A stretch of DNA of 64,000 nt from Larus michahellis (lineage: Eukaryota > Chordata > Aves > Charadriiformes > Laridae): assembly GCF_964199755.1 (NCBI RefSeq), contig NC_133910.1:10672711-10736710 (forward strand). Reading direction: 5' to 3'. Both the position numbers and the translations under genes were made by a program. This document shows, piece after piece, positions 40,590-53,000 of this stretch. The notes under the pieces are model-generated. The model ran no database searches, had not been told where the DNA came from, and worked only from the letters and a program-made list of their open reading frames with translations. Every line of letters starts with the position of its first letter. The first letter of the stretch is position 1.

Positions 40590-41500
40590 TCACGAGGCCG
40601 TACCTCACCCATTAAAACCACCAGCTTTGGTCTGAACGTCGAACTAAGCGTGAGGCCAGGGCACAGCTCGTACTTTCCTCGACGCTCCCCTCAGGAGGGG
40701 CGGCCGGGGCCCTGCTCGCCTCAGGCCTCCCACTCCTACCCCCTCGCCTTCCCCCCCTTCACGTCCCTCTTCCCGCTCCGGGCCCGTCTGCCTTCACTAC
40801 CGCCCCCTTCCCTGCCTGCTTCCCGCGGCCGTTTTCCAGCTGCTGCCCCGTCCCTCGCCTGCCCGCCGCTGAGGGGCGGGTGACCGCGGCCGCCCCCACC
40901 TCGTCCCCTCAGGTGGCGGAGGGAGGTGGGGGGGTGCGCGCGGAGCGTAACGGCCGCGGCCCCACCCCCGCGGGGCGGGTCAGAGCGGGAGCAGGAGGCT
41001 CGGGGTGGGAGCGCGAGGCTCGGGGCAGCGCGGGCTCAGCTGTGAGGGGGCGGCGGCCATGGCAGACCACGAAGCGGGGGTCCCGCCTAAGTCTCGGCGG
41101 GTGCAAGGTAACCGGGGGGGTGGGGAGCGGGCTTCTCCCCAAGTAGCAGCCGGGGGGCACGGCCCCTCAGCTGGGCGCTCCCCGCGGGCTCCGAGCCCGG
41201 GATGCCTTCCAGGCGTTGTCCGGCTTTCTGTTTCGGTTTTCATTATTATTTTATTTAGTCGCTGAGGAAAGTTTGTAGAGCCTTCAAAGTTAGTCCCGTA
41301 GAAGGAGCGAGGAGCGGCTCTGCCTGGGTTCCCGGGCAGCCTCCCGCTTTCCTCAGCCTCCCCCGGAGCGGCCCCCCCGGGTCCGCAGCGCAGGCCGGGC
41401 CCCGCCGCCCGCTCCGCCGCTGCCCCGCTAACGGCGGTGGGACGGAGCCCGGCCGTGGGGTTGCCCAACGCGGCCGCGGTTCGCCGCTTCACGTCCCTTT
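40590..41500 (+). promoter_or_regulatory. STOM: CpG-island promoter of STOM
   Basis: This is the only dense CpG-rich, GC-rich region of the window, and it covers the STOM first exon. It has at least two GGGGCGGG Sp1-type boxes (40873-40880 and 40972-40979) and no TATA box near the start. A YY1-like GGCGGCCATGG element overlaps the start codon. The plus strand is C-rich before about 40905 and G-rich after it. This skew switch is typical of CpG-island start sites that form R-loops, so transcription probably starts between about 40900 and 41030. I see no ATG between 40870 and the STOM start. Confidence 0.8.
41059..41107 (+). CDS. STOM: STOM coding exon 1
   Basis: The ATG lies in a strong Kozak context (GGCCATGG) within the CpG island. 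The exon encodes the 16-residue hydrophilic N-terminus [16 protein letters not shown] plus the first base of Asp17, and ends at a GTAACC donor. The tail is shorter than in human and does not align with it. One serine is present (S12). Confidence 0.88.
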
Positions 41501-43994
41501 AGAAATAGCGCACGGGAAGGCAGAAGAGCATCGCTGAGAGTTGGCCCCAATTGTGTGACTTGAGGGTTTTTTTGTGTGTGTTTTTTATTTTCCTGTACGG
41601 TAACTCGTGTCACTAAGGGGAAAGCTAAAACAAATAATTAAGAGCAGGGTCAACAGAAGTAATCCCCGAGGTGCTGCATCTGTAAATTAAGAACAAAAAG
41701 AATTTGGGAAGTGGTTGTTTACACCGTTAGTGCTTTTCACCTTAGATAGGTGTGACTGGAGGAAGTGATAAAAGTCAATTATATTTCCTCAAGTTGGGCA
41801 ATGAAGCTGTAGTTAACTTTTACTTATTGGTATCGTTGTTCTAGTGTGTTTCAGCCTTTCAGTTAGTAGGCATGAGCGTAACCTGGGTCAGGATGTTTCA
41901 GAGGTGATGCACTAAAATAGCGCAACTAACAGTTTCTGTCCCTGAAAGCTGGAGCATTTTCCTGTTACTCGAGTTGTTCAGAAACAGACTGCAGAAAAGT
42001 CATGATTTATTTTACGCTTTTGTCATTTGCAACTGGAGGAGGAAACGTATTTATAAGATCGCTTTATATACAAAGGCTTGGGGTAGGTAATCTGAGTTGT
42101 TGTATAAATAACTGTAGATCTATTTGGGCCCCATGCCTAATGGCACATGCTAGCCCTTGTATCCTCGGAGAGGGTCTACATTTCATTCTGTAAGTCTGTT
42201 AGTTATTAATACCTAACAGTGGTCACTGATGCTAACCTTGTCTGGCACTCGGCAAGCCGTTCACTTCCTGTGCTACAGAGGTGGCTTCTGTAGTTACTGT
42301 GTGATACGTGGTTTTGGAGGCTAAAGCTGACTACAAGTTATTTTTGCCATAATAAAATATCTATGGAGTAAATGGCATTAGACATAATTTTGGTTATTAG
42401 ATGTAATAATTTTGCCTGTTTCCTGTTTGAAATGCTTTGAGAAGCATCTGAAAAGACATTTAGTTTTCACTGAAAGTAGTATTCCATATTATTCCTGACT
42501 GTTTGCTAATTAGCAAACAGTTGAATAACTGTTATAGAATAAAACCCTTCAGTCAGACTGTGCTGGATTTGACTGAAAGCATGAAAGTGGAGATCTCTAT
42601 GTTGTATTGCCTTGTACTCAGTCCAGTTGATCTCCCATATACATTTTGTTTTACATCTGGTGGCTTGTTTGTACAGCGGGGTCGGGAGGAAGGTCCCTTC
42701 CTCTTATGGTACCTTGGAGTCTGGCACATTCTTGCTAATTGACAGTAATGTTCAGATTGTGTAGTCTTTGCAGAAGAAAATAAGTCACAAGTGAGGTGAA
42801 TGCCACATCTCAAGCGGTAATGAGAACTTCCCCCTTCCATCTCAGCCTCCAGCACTCAGTGTTTATTATAAATTGTTAATACTGTTTGATGATCCAAGTG
42901 ATAATTTCTCGCTAAAGTAGCGGTAGCTGTTCCAGTCAGCGTTAAAGGGACTGAAGGCTGATTCAATTAAATTTTTTTTAATATTCTTTCTCCTTGTTGT
43001 TTATTTTTTTAAAGAGGTACTTAATCTGTTGCAGATTGTCCACAAATAAGATTTCTCTGATTAAATTCCAGGTGTGAGGGGTTTTTGTGTCTTGATAATA
43101 AAAGAGCAAGAATATCGCAAGTGTTTGAACTGAAGCTGTAGGGGTATATGGCAGGGTGTTTGGCACGTTAGAAAATCAAGCAAGAGAGACCCAAAGATGA
43201 GTCACTGGAGTTACTGCGAGTTAAAAAAACAGACTTTCTGCTGTTGGTGCCTCATCAGTAATACAATCATCGATTTGTCTTTTTCTTTCATGATTGTATT
43301 TTCTAGGCCTTGCCTCTGCAAGCCTTTAAAATGAGGGACAGCAGTAGCAGTGGAGCAAATGCAATGTACTCTGTACTTTTACCATCATCTGACTTCTTGG
43401 TGTTGTCTGGTTTCTGAGGCTATTACATTGTTTTTCTTGTTCAGCAGCTGTATACATCAAAGTATATTAATATTTAAATATGTATCCCCAGCAATTATTG
43501 TTCATGATCATACATCTGTTGTATGAGCGAGGTTTGGTTTTTTTCTTTGTGAGGAGTAAATTGCATTTCTCCTTTTTGAGTCTGATTATATAATGGTATC
43601 AGAAATGTCATATGGGGAGTCTGGGTAAGGGAGAATCAAAACCCAGTTCTCTATTGTTCCCAGGCAGAACTCTCACTACAAAAACAATTTTTCCTTATTT
43701 CTTGCTCTAGTTCTCTTTAGCTAATCTTGAATGCTACAGATGCAGCTAAGAAATAAAAGACAAACTTTATTCTTGCTTTGCCTCTGGATCACAAAATATG
43801 CTGAAAGTTTGTTTTCGATAGTCCCCTAGTTGTTTTGTGGGGACTTAGTGAAAAGAATCTCTCTTTGAGATGTTCCTTGACAGCCTGCCAAAAACAAAGA
43901 TCCGTTTTGTCTCTGTTAAAAGGTGCACATATGTGATGGGTGAAGGAGGGCTAGGAGGCGGGCTGCTAGAGCCAGCACTTATTGTGGTGTACAA

Positions 43995-44026
<32 letters not shown>

Positions 44027-47000
44027 CAGCCCATTGGGTGGGCAGGGATATGCATCATCTGCAGGAGGTGCGTCTGAGGCTGAGTGTTATACCTGCACCG
44101 GCTCTGTCAGTCTCATTTCAGTGCCTTTGAACTAGCTGCTATCTAGAATACAGTATCAACGAACATGACTGAGAAATCTGGCTGGAGTGGCCTGTTGATG
44201 ATGTTATGCAAGCCCCATTAACGAGGTGCTCAAAAATTGCAAAAAGAAAGCTCATTCCACGGATGTCAAGCATGTTTCCTGTATTTCATATAGTTTTTCA
44301 TGAGACAGCACCTCTCTGGCTTTTCGTATTGTGAAATGTAACACATGATGGGACAATCATTGTTGCTAAATAAAGTGTGCCTTACTTAATCTTGAAATTT
44401 TACATTATTTGAGTTGTGACTTCTACCTTCGTGTTCAACAGGGAAGCAAATGGATACTTTTATTTACTATGCCGTAGTTCTGGTAAGAGCAGGTAGGTGG
44501 TTGGTGGTGAAGACTTGATGTTAAACTGTAGGGTAGAACTGAAGCAGGATCCTCAGCTCCTTTAGGTTCATAGAAGTTACTAAGTAAAAGCAAGAGGGAG
44601 GGAGACTTTTTGCTACTTATCAGTGTAGATTGTGAATACTTTTTATGGTTTCAGGCTGACTAATACCTTATTGCTGAATAAAAGGTAATTCCTTCACTAA
44701 TGAGTTTGCAGATGTTGCTTAATGCTGACAGCTGCTTAATACCGATATGTGTAGGTAATGCATTTCCTTGACTTTCACAGAAGGCCTGGAAATTACTCCT
44801 TTGATCTGATATTTCCACTATGTAGTAATAAACCCATGGGGGAATATCTTTAGGGAACTTGAAAATGACACGTGATATGACATGTCCTTGAGGGTTATTA
44901 TACTGGCATGTGACAGGGATACAAATTCTAGTGGCTTCGGCAGCTTTGAGTGACTTCATAAAGTTCAATTTACTGTGTGAGATGCAAATTTAGTATTCTC
45001 CACCATCTCCATATTCCATCTTACTGGAAAGGCTAGGAGTAGCTCTAAGACCCACAATCAGTGAAAATGGGAACTGGAAGCTTCAGTATTGGTTCCCAGT
45101 TATTTTTCTGACTTCTGTGACTTTAGTCAAATATTGTGGATCTAAATTTGCAAAGTATATATTATTATTTGCTATTACTCACTTTGAAGGTTAGTGATCT
45201 GTCTCACTTCCCTCTTTATCCAAGGCATATACTGCTAATGCTGAGTTCAGTTGTGGGCACAATAAAATGCTTATTCATGTATCTGGAGTTGTTAAAGTCA
45301 ATAGATATTTTTCAAAAATCAAGATTTTCCTTTATAATGGGTCTACTTAAAATAACTGTTAGGGTGGAGACTCGGAGACTTATTTCTTATAACAGGCCAG
45401 TTTTGTTGTACAAACTTGAATTATAGTTGTGTTTGGTGAATACAGAAAACAATTCATTATATAATTGAAGATAAAACTAAGCTAAAACTTCTAGATTCTT
45501 TGCAGTTTTTTTCTAAGCAGTTTCTAAGTTGGTTTTTTTTTCTATGCAGTTTCTTTCTAAGCAAGCTGCTGAATGCAGTCCATTAGATAACAAGACTCCA
45601 GTCCTTTAAGTATCTGTGGCATTGATGAAATTTGAATAACGTTTGCATATTTGCAGCACTGTAACGGTGTATTTGCAGTTCAGCAAAATCAGGAAGTGTG
45701 ATCCTGAAGCAACCTTCTTCATTTAAATGTGAGAATTTTGTTTTTCTAAGCTTTGTGGGTGCTTCTTGGTATTTCATACTTCTGGCTTTTTAAAGGGTGG
45801 AGTGAGAAAGATTAATATCAGTATCTCCAGAGTAGGAATGTGGTGGTTGTGAGTGCTCGGTTTCACCCTGGGATATCCCCACTTGGCAGTGGGCTCCTGG
45901 CAGCCTGTAGGAGCCTTAGCAGGCAGGATAAGAAACTTCCTGTAGCTTTAGGAATGCTTCCCAGCATGTCCGCATTTTGTCATGGTGTGTTGCTTTTTTT
46001 AGCTGTGTAGCATTTGAAGCCATTAGCTCTTACTCTTTGCACCTTCAGTTGGTGCCGTTTCATGATGGAGAACGGTGATGTTTGCCTTCTAAGCATTAGG
46101 AGTCTTTGGCCAAGAAATGCTTTATAGAGACTTTATTTCATGTCCAGCTGATCTTGCACCACATCTTATCCTACCTCCTAGATACAACAGTTCTGAGAAT
46201 TGTGATTTTCTTAGATCTGCACCTATGACAGATGGAAAATAAATCAATTCCTAAATGTCTTGTCATTAGAGTTGATAGGTTATGGGGTATTTGCATTTCA
46301 CTCATTAAGCAAGTGTTGCTCTGACTTCCTCAGACAATAAAAGAACAGGATTTCTACTGCTGCATATTGGTCATTCTGTTAGACAAAATTGGGGAAGAGG
46401 GAGGCATTTGAGAGTCTATACTTAAAATTTAGCATACTTAATTCTGCATAGATGTTACTTGGATCACCTTCTACCCTAAGCTATCTTGCGCAACTTCTAG
46501 AAACTAGTAAAAATGAAAGCAGAATTTGGCTTTTGACTTCTGATCTAAACCTAATGAGTTCGGCCAGAGGAGTAGTGCTAACAGTGGCTTATTTCAAGGA
46601 ATATTCAACACAAATATCATTGTAGGCACTTTGTTCCACAGGTGCTCTTTGTTTTAAAAATCTGAAGATCTCTGCTCTTTTCTTGCAGATGACCCTGACA
46701 CTGGCCTCGGTGTGTGTGGATGGATCCTGGTGATCACTTCACTTATTTTCACTGTTATTACATTTCCTATATCAATCTGGATGTGCATAAAGGTAAAATT
46801 GTTCACTGCTAAATTGGATTAGAGCTTTAAGCAATGCAGATGCTTCCTAGTGGTTATTATTGTTCTCTATTTTATTTATTTGTTTTAAAGACAAATTAAT
46901 CTAACTCTATTCTTTCTTGAACTATAGCAGACAGTATATAGCAGACCACAGCATTTCAGTGCATTAATCTTCAAACCAAAAAGAAAGTGCTGTTGAAGTA

Positions 47001-50000
47001 TTTAGTCAAAACTATTTTTGCATTGACGTCCTTACTATGTCTGTCTAGTTGTCATTCATATATAAGCTAGTTTGGAAGATCAGAATAATTGCAAGAATGC
47101 ATAATTACTGATATTTTAAAATTTTTTGAAAGATCTCTAAATATGAAGTATGTAAACATAAACATCTAAGCATATACATATATGTGGCTGTATGTGACGG
47201 ATTCACAGAGACTGTCACCTGAGACTGCTCTGAGCTTGATTTTTTCAGTTTCTAGACCAGAGGAAGTAACTTCTGCTTTATTTTGGCTAATACACTGCAT
47301 CAGAATTAGAGCTGGAAAAATGTCTGCTGGGTCACATAGACTGTGCTTTGTTTTGTTGTTGCCAGGGTATTCCCAGATGACATGCTGTTGCTTCTGCTGT
47401 TGGTAGATGGTGCCACAGTATGAAGAATATTTCTGTGGAATGTTGTCATCTTCCTTCTGCTGTTTGCTTTTTGACAATAAAGTTTAGACTAAAATTCTCA
47501 AAAGCAGACAGCATAGAAATGTATGTCACATTTGAGGCTCAAGACTGCCTTAGACTAGTGTGTACATAGTTTGGAATCCATCATGTGGCTTCTGGAAACT
47601 CTTGCATGACATCCAAATGTTTATTACAGATTATAAAGGAATATGAGCGAGCCATCATATTCAGACTTGGACGCATCCTAAAAGGGGGAGCAAAGGGACC
47701 GGGTATGTAGTGGAGAGCATTCTTAATATTTGTTCTAATTAAGTCATCAGCAAAATAATAGCTGTCTAGAGACATTGCATTAGACTGGCAAATAGATTTC
47801 TCAAGAATTGTGTAACTTCCCGTAAGAGGGTATGTTACTTTATATGGACAAGATAGTAAACTAATTTTCTGTGAGCCTTTCCCAGATCTCCTTAGTTAAT
47901 GCATAGTCTTAGGTAGAATCAAAAGCACAGAATGTAAAGGGAGGAATAATGGCATCAAATGTGCCATTTTGGAAAAGAAGTTTAGTATGTCAGTTAAAAC
48001 CCAAATGGTTTGAAAGCCTCAATGTTCTTCAAAAGAAATGTAAGGAATTATATTGTTTGATAGCTTTTAAAAAAGTTCCTGTGTATATTAGAAATTCTGA
48101 TGAGATCTGAAAGTGTGTTATTTTCAGCTGTTGCTCAAAGTGATGGAAAGGGGCAATAGCTTCTTCCTTCATTTTTGTCCAGGTTTTGCAATACTTCCAC
48201 ATTGCTGTAAAGTTGGAGAATTACAGTGATTCACCAGAACAAAAGGAGGTTGATAGTTTCTGCTTGCCAGAATTACACCCCACAAGTGACTATGTGGGAC
48301 AAGTTTTCAAATGTAGCTGTTAACAATTCTGAGGCTTTTTTCTAAATGCTAAAGTTCTCTAAAAAAGTATAGACCCGAATAAATTGAAGTTTCTCAGGAT
48401 ACTTCATGTGTTTTAATGAGCCATTTTTACATTTTCTTGAATGGATTTTTTTTGTACAGGTTTGTTTTTTGTCCTGCCCTGCACAGACAGCTTCATCAAG
48501 GTTGATATGAGGACTATCTCTTTTGATATTCCTCCCCAAGAGGTGAGTTTGCACTTGCCTCTCTGTCTGCTAAAGATTCTTTTTTTTTTTTTTTTCTTTT
48601 TTCCCCCAACTTTTTCCTTTTGCCCTCTCAGTTTGGGTAGCGTGTAGTTTTAATGTACATTTCTTGTGCAGCTTCAATGTATTGTGGAGAATACATGTAT
48701 CTTTTAGTAATATCATTACATAAGAGAAGATGGCTGAAAGAAAACCGATTATGCTGTCCTCTAAGGACCAAATAAGATAACTTAATTCTGCCTAAGAGCT
48801 GGAATGGGAGGGGTTTGGAATGAAGACTGATGGACTTCATGCAACATGCTCTATTTCTGTGCAATCTGGAAGATTTCCAGAAGCAGCAGTGATCTTTCCC
48901 ATGCTGGTTTATCTAGATGTATAAACAAGCTAAAATAATGGGATGAAATTATTATATACGTCAAATGCTATTAATAGCAATTCAGGGTAATGGTCCGCTC
49001 TCTTATGTAGGTTTTGTGTATGTGTTGCTTCTGTGTCCTGCTGTGCACAGGAACATTATGAAGGTGTATCACAGCTAATGTCACCTGATGGCTTTCATTT
49101 TGAAGGTCCTAAAGAACAAAAGTTCTTTCTAGAGAAGACTAGAAGACTCTAGAAAAGACTATTTCTAGTCTGTTTTTCCTTGGACGTCTTAATTTTTTTA
49201 GCAGGATCTCCCCACAGCGTTAAGCTAACTGAACTCAGTGACGCCAACTCAATGGGTAACAAAAGAATAAAAAACGAGTCCCCTAAAAATAAGTTAACGA
49301 ACAATTGTATGTTGATGAATGTAACTGTATCCCTCATGTATTTGGTGTATTTTGCAAGACAAAGATGCTTGATGCAACCTGTCTGGTGCGTCTGTTTTCT
49401 GTCATATTTGCTAGTCTGTTTATTGCTCATCATTAGTTGTAGATTTAGACAAATGGCAACTGTCACGGTACACTCTAAAGGGTAATTGGTAGAAACCTAA
49501 TCAGTGGCAGGCAAAATGTGCTTGCAGCTGCTGATGTGCCATTAGTGAAGCCATCAGTTCTACGGTTTTTCTTTTGGCATGATTAAATTATGCTTATGGA
49601 TTTTAGGTTGGTTTGTTTTCAGTAGGTAAAAGCAGAAATACATTTTTAGTTGTACAATGTGATTTCTGGGCATGCTACTCATTCTTTGCTTATCTTAAGC
49701 TATTACGAAAAGCCTGCTAAAATAGGTGGTTTGGGAAAGGGCAGAGCAGGTAAGTCTTGAAGGTTAACTCACACTTCCAGTGTGTGCTCTTCACTAGAGT
49801 GTTTTAACCCATTTTGAATGTAGTGGTCCCATGTTCCTACCTCTGCATTAAAACAAAACAACTTTGAGTACTAACGTTCTTTGAGCCTTTTCTGCTACCT
49901 TCGCTCTTTCTTAAGCATACTTCTTGCATTCCTGGGCAATCAGTCTGCCTCTTACACATCTGTTATGATACGTCTCATTGAAATACAGCCGGGGGACCCA

Positions 50001-53000
50001 CCTGGCTATGATACGTTGCTAGTTTCAGAATAACAGGTTAAACTTTCTCAGATGAAAGAGCATATGCATTTACATGTAAACTATTTCCAATTTTTGTCAC
50101 CTGTATGTATTGCAGATCCCTCTGAATTTGAAGAAGTGAGTTAGAAATGACATTATGGCAAAGCTAATGGAATGTTTTTCAACGAGAAGTGTTCTCATCC
50201 CATATTTAGTCTTGGCTTTGCAGAGCTATACTGGACAGTCTGTTTATCTGTACATAGACATGTGCAGCATACATTTATAAGACCTTTTGTTTTCAAGACA
50301 ATTGCTTTACCCTGGAAAACCTAGGATTTTGTCTAGTAAAATATGTAATTATCATTATATTCAATAAATATATGTTTAATTATTACATACTTTCCCTATT
50401 GCTTTTTAGATCTTGACCAAGGACTCTGTGACGGTTAACGTGGATGGAGTGGTTTATTACAGAGTTCAGAATGCCACCCTTGCTGTAGCAAATATCACAA
50501 ATGCTGACTCAGCCACCCGTCTTTTAGCACAGACTACTTTGAGGAATGTTCTGGGGACCAAAAACCTTTCTCAGATTCTCTCTGATCGTGAAGAAATTGC
50601 ACACAGCATGCAGGTATGAGCAGCTTTACCCAAGCAATCTATCAAACAATCAGTTAAGCAGCAAGCCCATGGATAACCTCCAGGTCAGGATTTATTTTAC
50701 CTTCCAAGCGATAAGCCAAATTGTGATTTGGAGCTTTAGGCAAAACCCTATCCAGGGCTATTGGGATGGCATTCCGTATAATAAAAATGAGTGACTAAAG
50801 CAGTAATGGACCAGTGAGGCTAGCAAGTGGGAATGAGGGCGACAGGAGAGGAGGGCTCCCCCGGGTCGTTATGTCAGCACTCTGCTGTTGAAGGAAATTA
50901 CGCCACAGAATTCCTTCCATATATTAATCAAGCTCTGAGGTTTTCTTGTTAGTTTACAACAGTTATGCTTTTATCATTATCAAATCATAGTATAAATACA
51001 AAAGCCCTTAAAGTCTAAGTATTGTAAGATAATTAATTTGGTTTATTGGTCGTTCTTCAAATTTGAACGTTTGTTTGCAGCCAAGGTAGATGCTTAACTA
51101 ATTGTCATGCCTTATATAGGCCACCCTTGATGAGGCAACAGATGATTGGGGCATTAAGGTGGAACGTGTGGAGATCAAGGATGTGAAATTACCTGTCCAG
51201 CTGCAGAGAGCAATGGCTGCAGAAGCAGAAGCTGCCCGGGAGGCAAGAGCTAAGGTAATAACATTTGGTTTTTTCTTCATGAATAATTTAATGAGGTGAT
51301 GTAGAAGATGAAGATTCTCAGCCAGATTGTGTTGTAGCAAATAGGAGTGCAGGGCAGGATTCTTGCGTCTGAATGCTTGCTCTCTTTCATTGTGGTTTGT
51401 GCAGGTGAGATTTCCTTCAGAAACGCAGAAGCTCAATTTTTTACCACACTCCAAGAGCAAATCGTAAACAGAAAAATTTTTAGGTTATTAGCTGGAGCCT
51501 AGAGTGAATTAGAAGCCAAACTTAGTTCCAGCTTTTTCCTGACTAGCCCTGATTTTAGGCAAGTCCTTTGTTTTCTGTTTGATTCTTCATATGGAAATAG
51601 AACAGCTGTAATACCCTTAAGCTCACTGGTCATCAGTTTGGTCTTACTCCCTTCTGAGGTTGGGGAAGGTGATACCAAATACTGAAGTTTGGAGTAAAAA
51701 TCCTCAGTGGCAATTATTTCTAGGACTGGGCAAGTTAAACTTTCTCCCTTAGTGTTCTGTGCTCTGCAATTTGTCTCTTCTGGTGGTTTGTTAATCCTGT
51801 CTTGAAAACTTGTTTTGGCCTCCATAGATGCAACTGTAGAGTCTGTTTTTAACAAACAAACAAGCAAAATTCCTAGCTGTCCAAAAGGCCTGGTTTTGTT
51901 AGACAAAGCTGATAGATGAGGGCTTCTGGTAGCTATTAGTGGCCTGTCAAGCTGCCTGCCAGTAGAAACGTTAAACTTGCATTCTAAATACTAAGAATTT
52001 GTCTTGGCAAAGGGAGGTTTACTAGAGTTCATCTAATCTTGTGATGTTCATCTCACACACACGCATCTGAGTGACTTTTATGCACGTATATATGATTGAT
52101 TTTCATATCTGCCATTAATTAGCAATTCCATTAACTTTAACCTATCTTTAGGTTCTAAGTATAAAATTTGGTTTTTACTTGCATCGGAAGTAAATGCCAG
52201 ACTGAATTTCATTAAACTTCGGGGCTAGCAATTATTGAATGTGAAGTTGGTGGTGCACATAGGAAAAGATCTTTAAGCCTACGTTACTGCTCTGAGTATT
52301 AACTTCTACATATCTTTTTGAACTTTGATTACTTTGTGATTATTTTTTAATTATTTATTCTGGCATTTAAAAGAATATTGTGGCCTTGCAATAGAACTCT
52401 ATAGGGGAATATGCACTTGCCTGTGCTGTTGCACGCGTAAATTGCCTCACTAATAAGTTAACTGTTAAAACAGTGTCATTCTTCAATCCAGCCATCCTTT
52501 ACAAATACTTGAAAAATATGTATATTGTCTCAGTGTTGAAGACCCCTGGTTGTAAAGAAACGAATGGCCACAAATCTGTCCCTAATGAGCTCATAATGAA
52601 AAAGAAAGGGAATAAAAAGGTATTTCCCCAGTAAGAAACATGCCATTCACCTGTCAAGCTTTTGTAGAGACAAAAAAATACAGCTTTAAGTAAAAAGTAT
52701 TTTCAGATCTATATGGGGAGTGCCCTCTTCTTGAGAGGCAGCGCTGGTAGAAGCACAAAAGAAGTTTATGAAAATACGCACCCATTGCACTTTCAAGACA
52801 CGGTGCCAGCTTTTGTGGTTTGGCATCCTGATGCTGAGTGGGAGGCAAACGGGCTCGCAGGGCCTGGAGAGCAGACAGGAGTCGCTTATGTCTGAGTGAG
52901 AGAAAAGGCAGAACCAGCGAAAGAACATGGTAAGGGGGAGGTCACTCCATCAAAGTGATGAGCGGTGTCTTTGGTTTATGACTTAGGGCTGAAGTCATCC

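Larger units (their letters stand above)
41108..46688 (+). other. STOM: STOM intron 1
   Basis: The largest intron of the gene, about 5.6 kb. It contains the end of the CpG island, a 24-base perfect palindrome at 42498-42521 and a 30-base T run at 43997-44026. A repeated TCTAAGCAGTTTCT-like motif lies around 45510-45560. It ends at a T-rich acceptor (TCTTGCAG). No internal exon was recognised. Confidence 0.85.

Noticed and set aside
40509-41492. Several overlapping frames of 80-170 codons in the CpG island
   Set aside because: GC-rich DNA has few stop codons. These are shadows around the short true STOM exon 1 and share no known domain.
51499-51906. A 135-codon minus-strand frame inside STOM intron 6
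   Set aside because: No domain, no splice context and antisense to a known gene.
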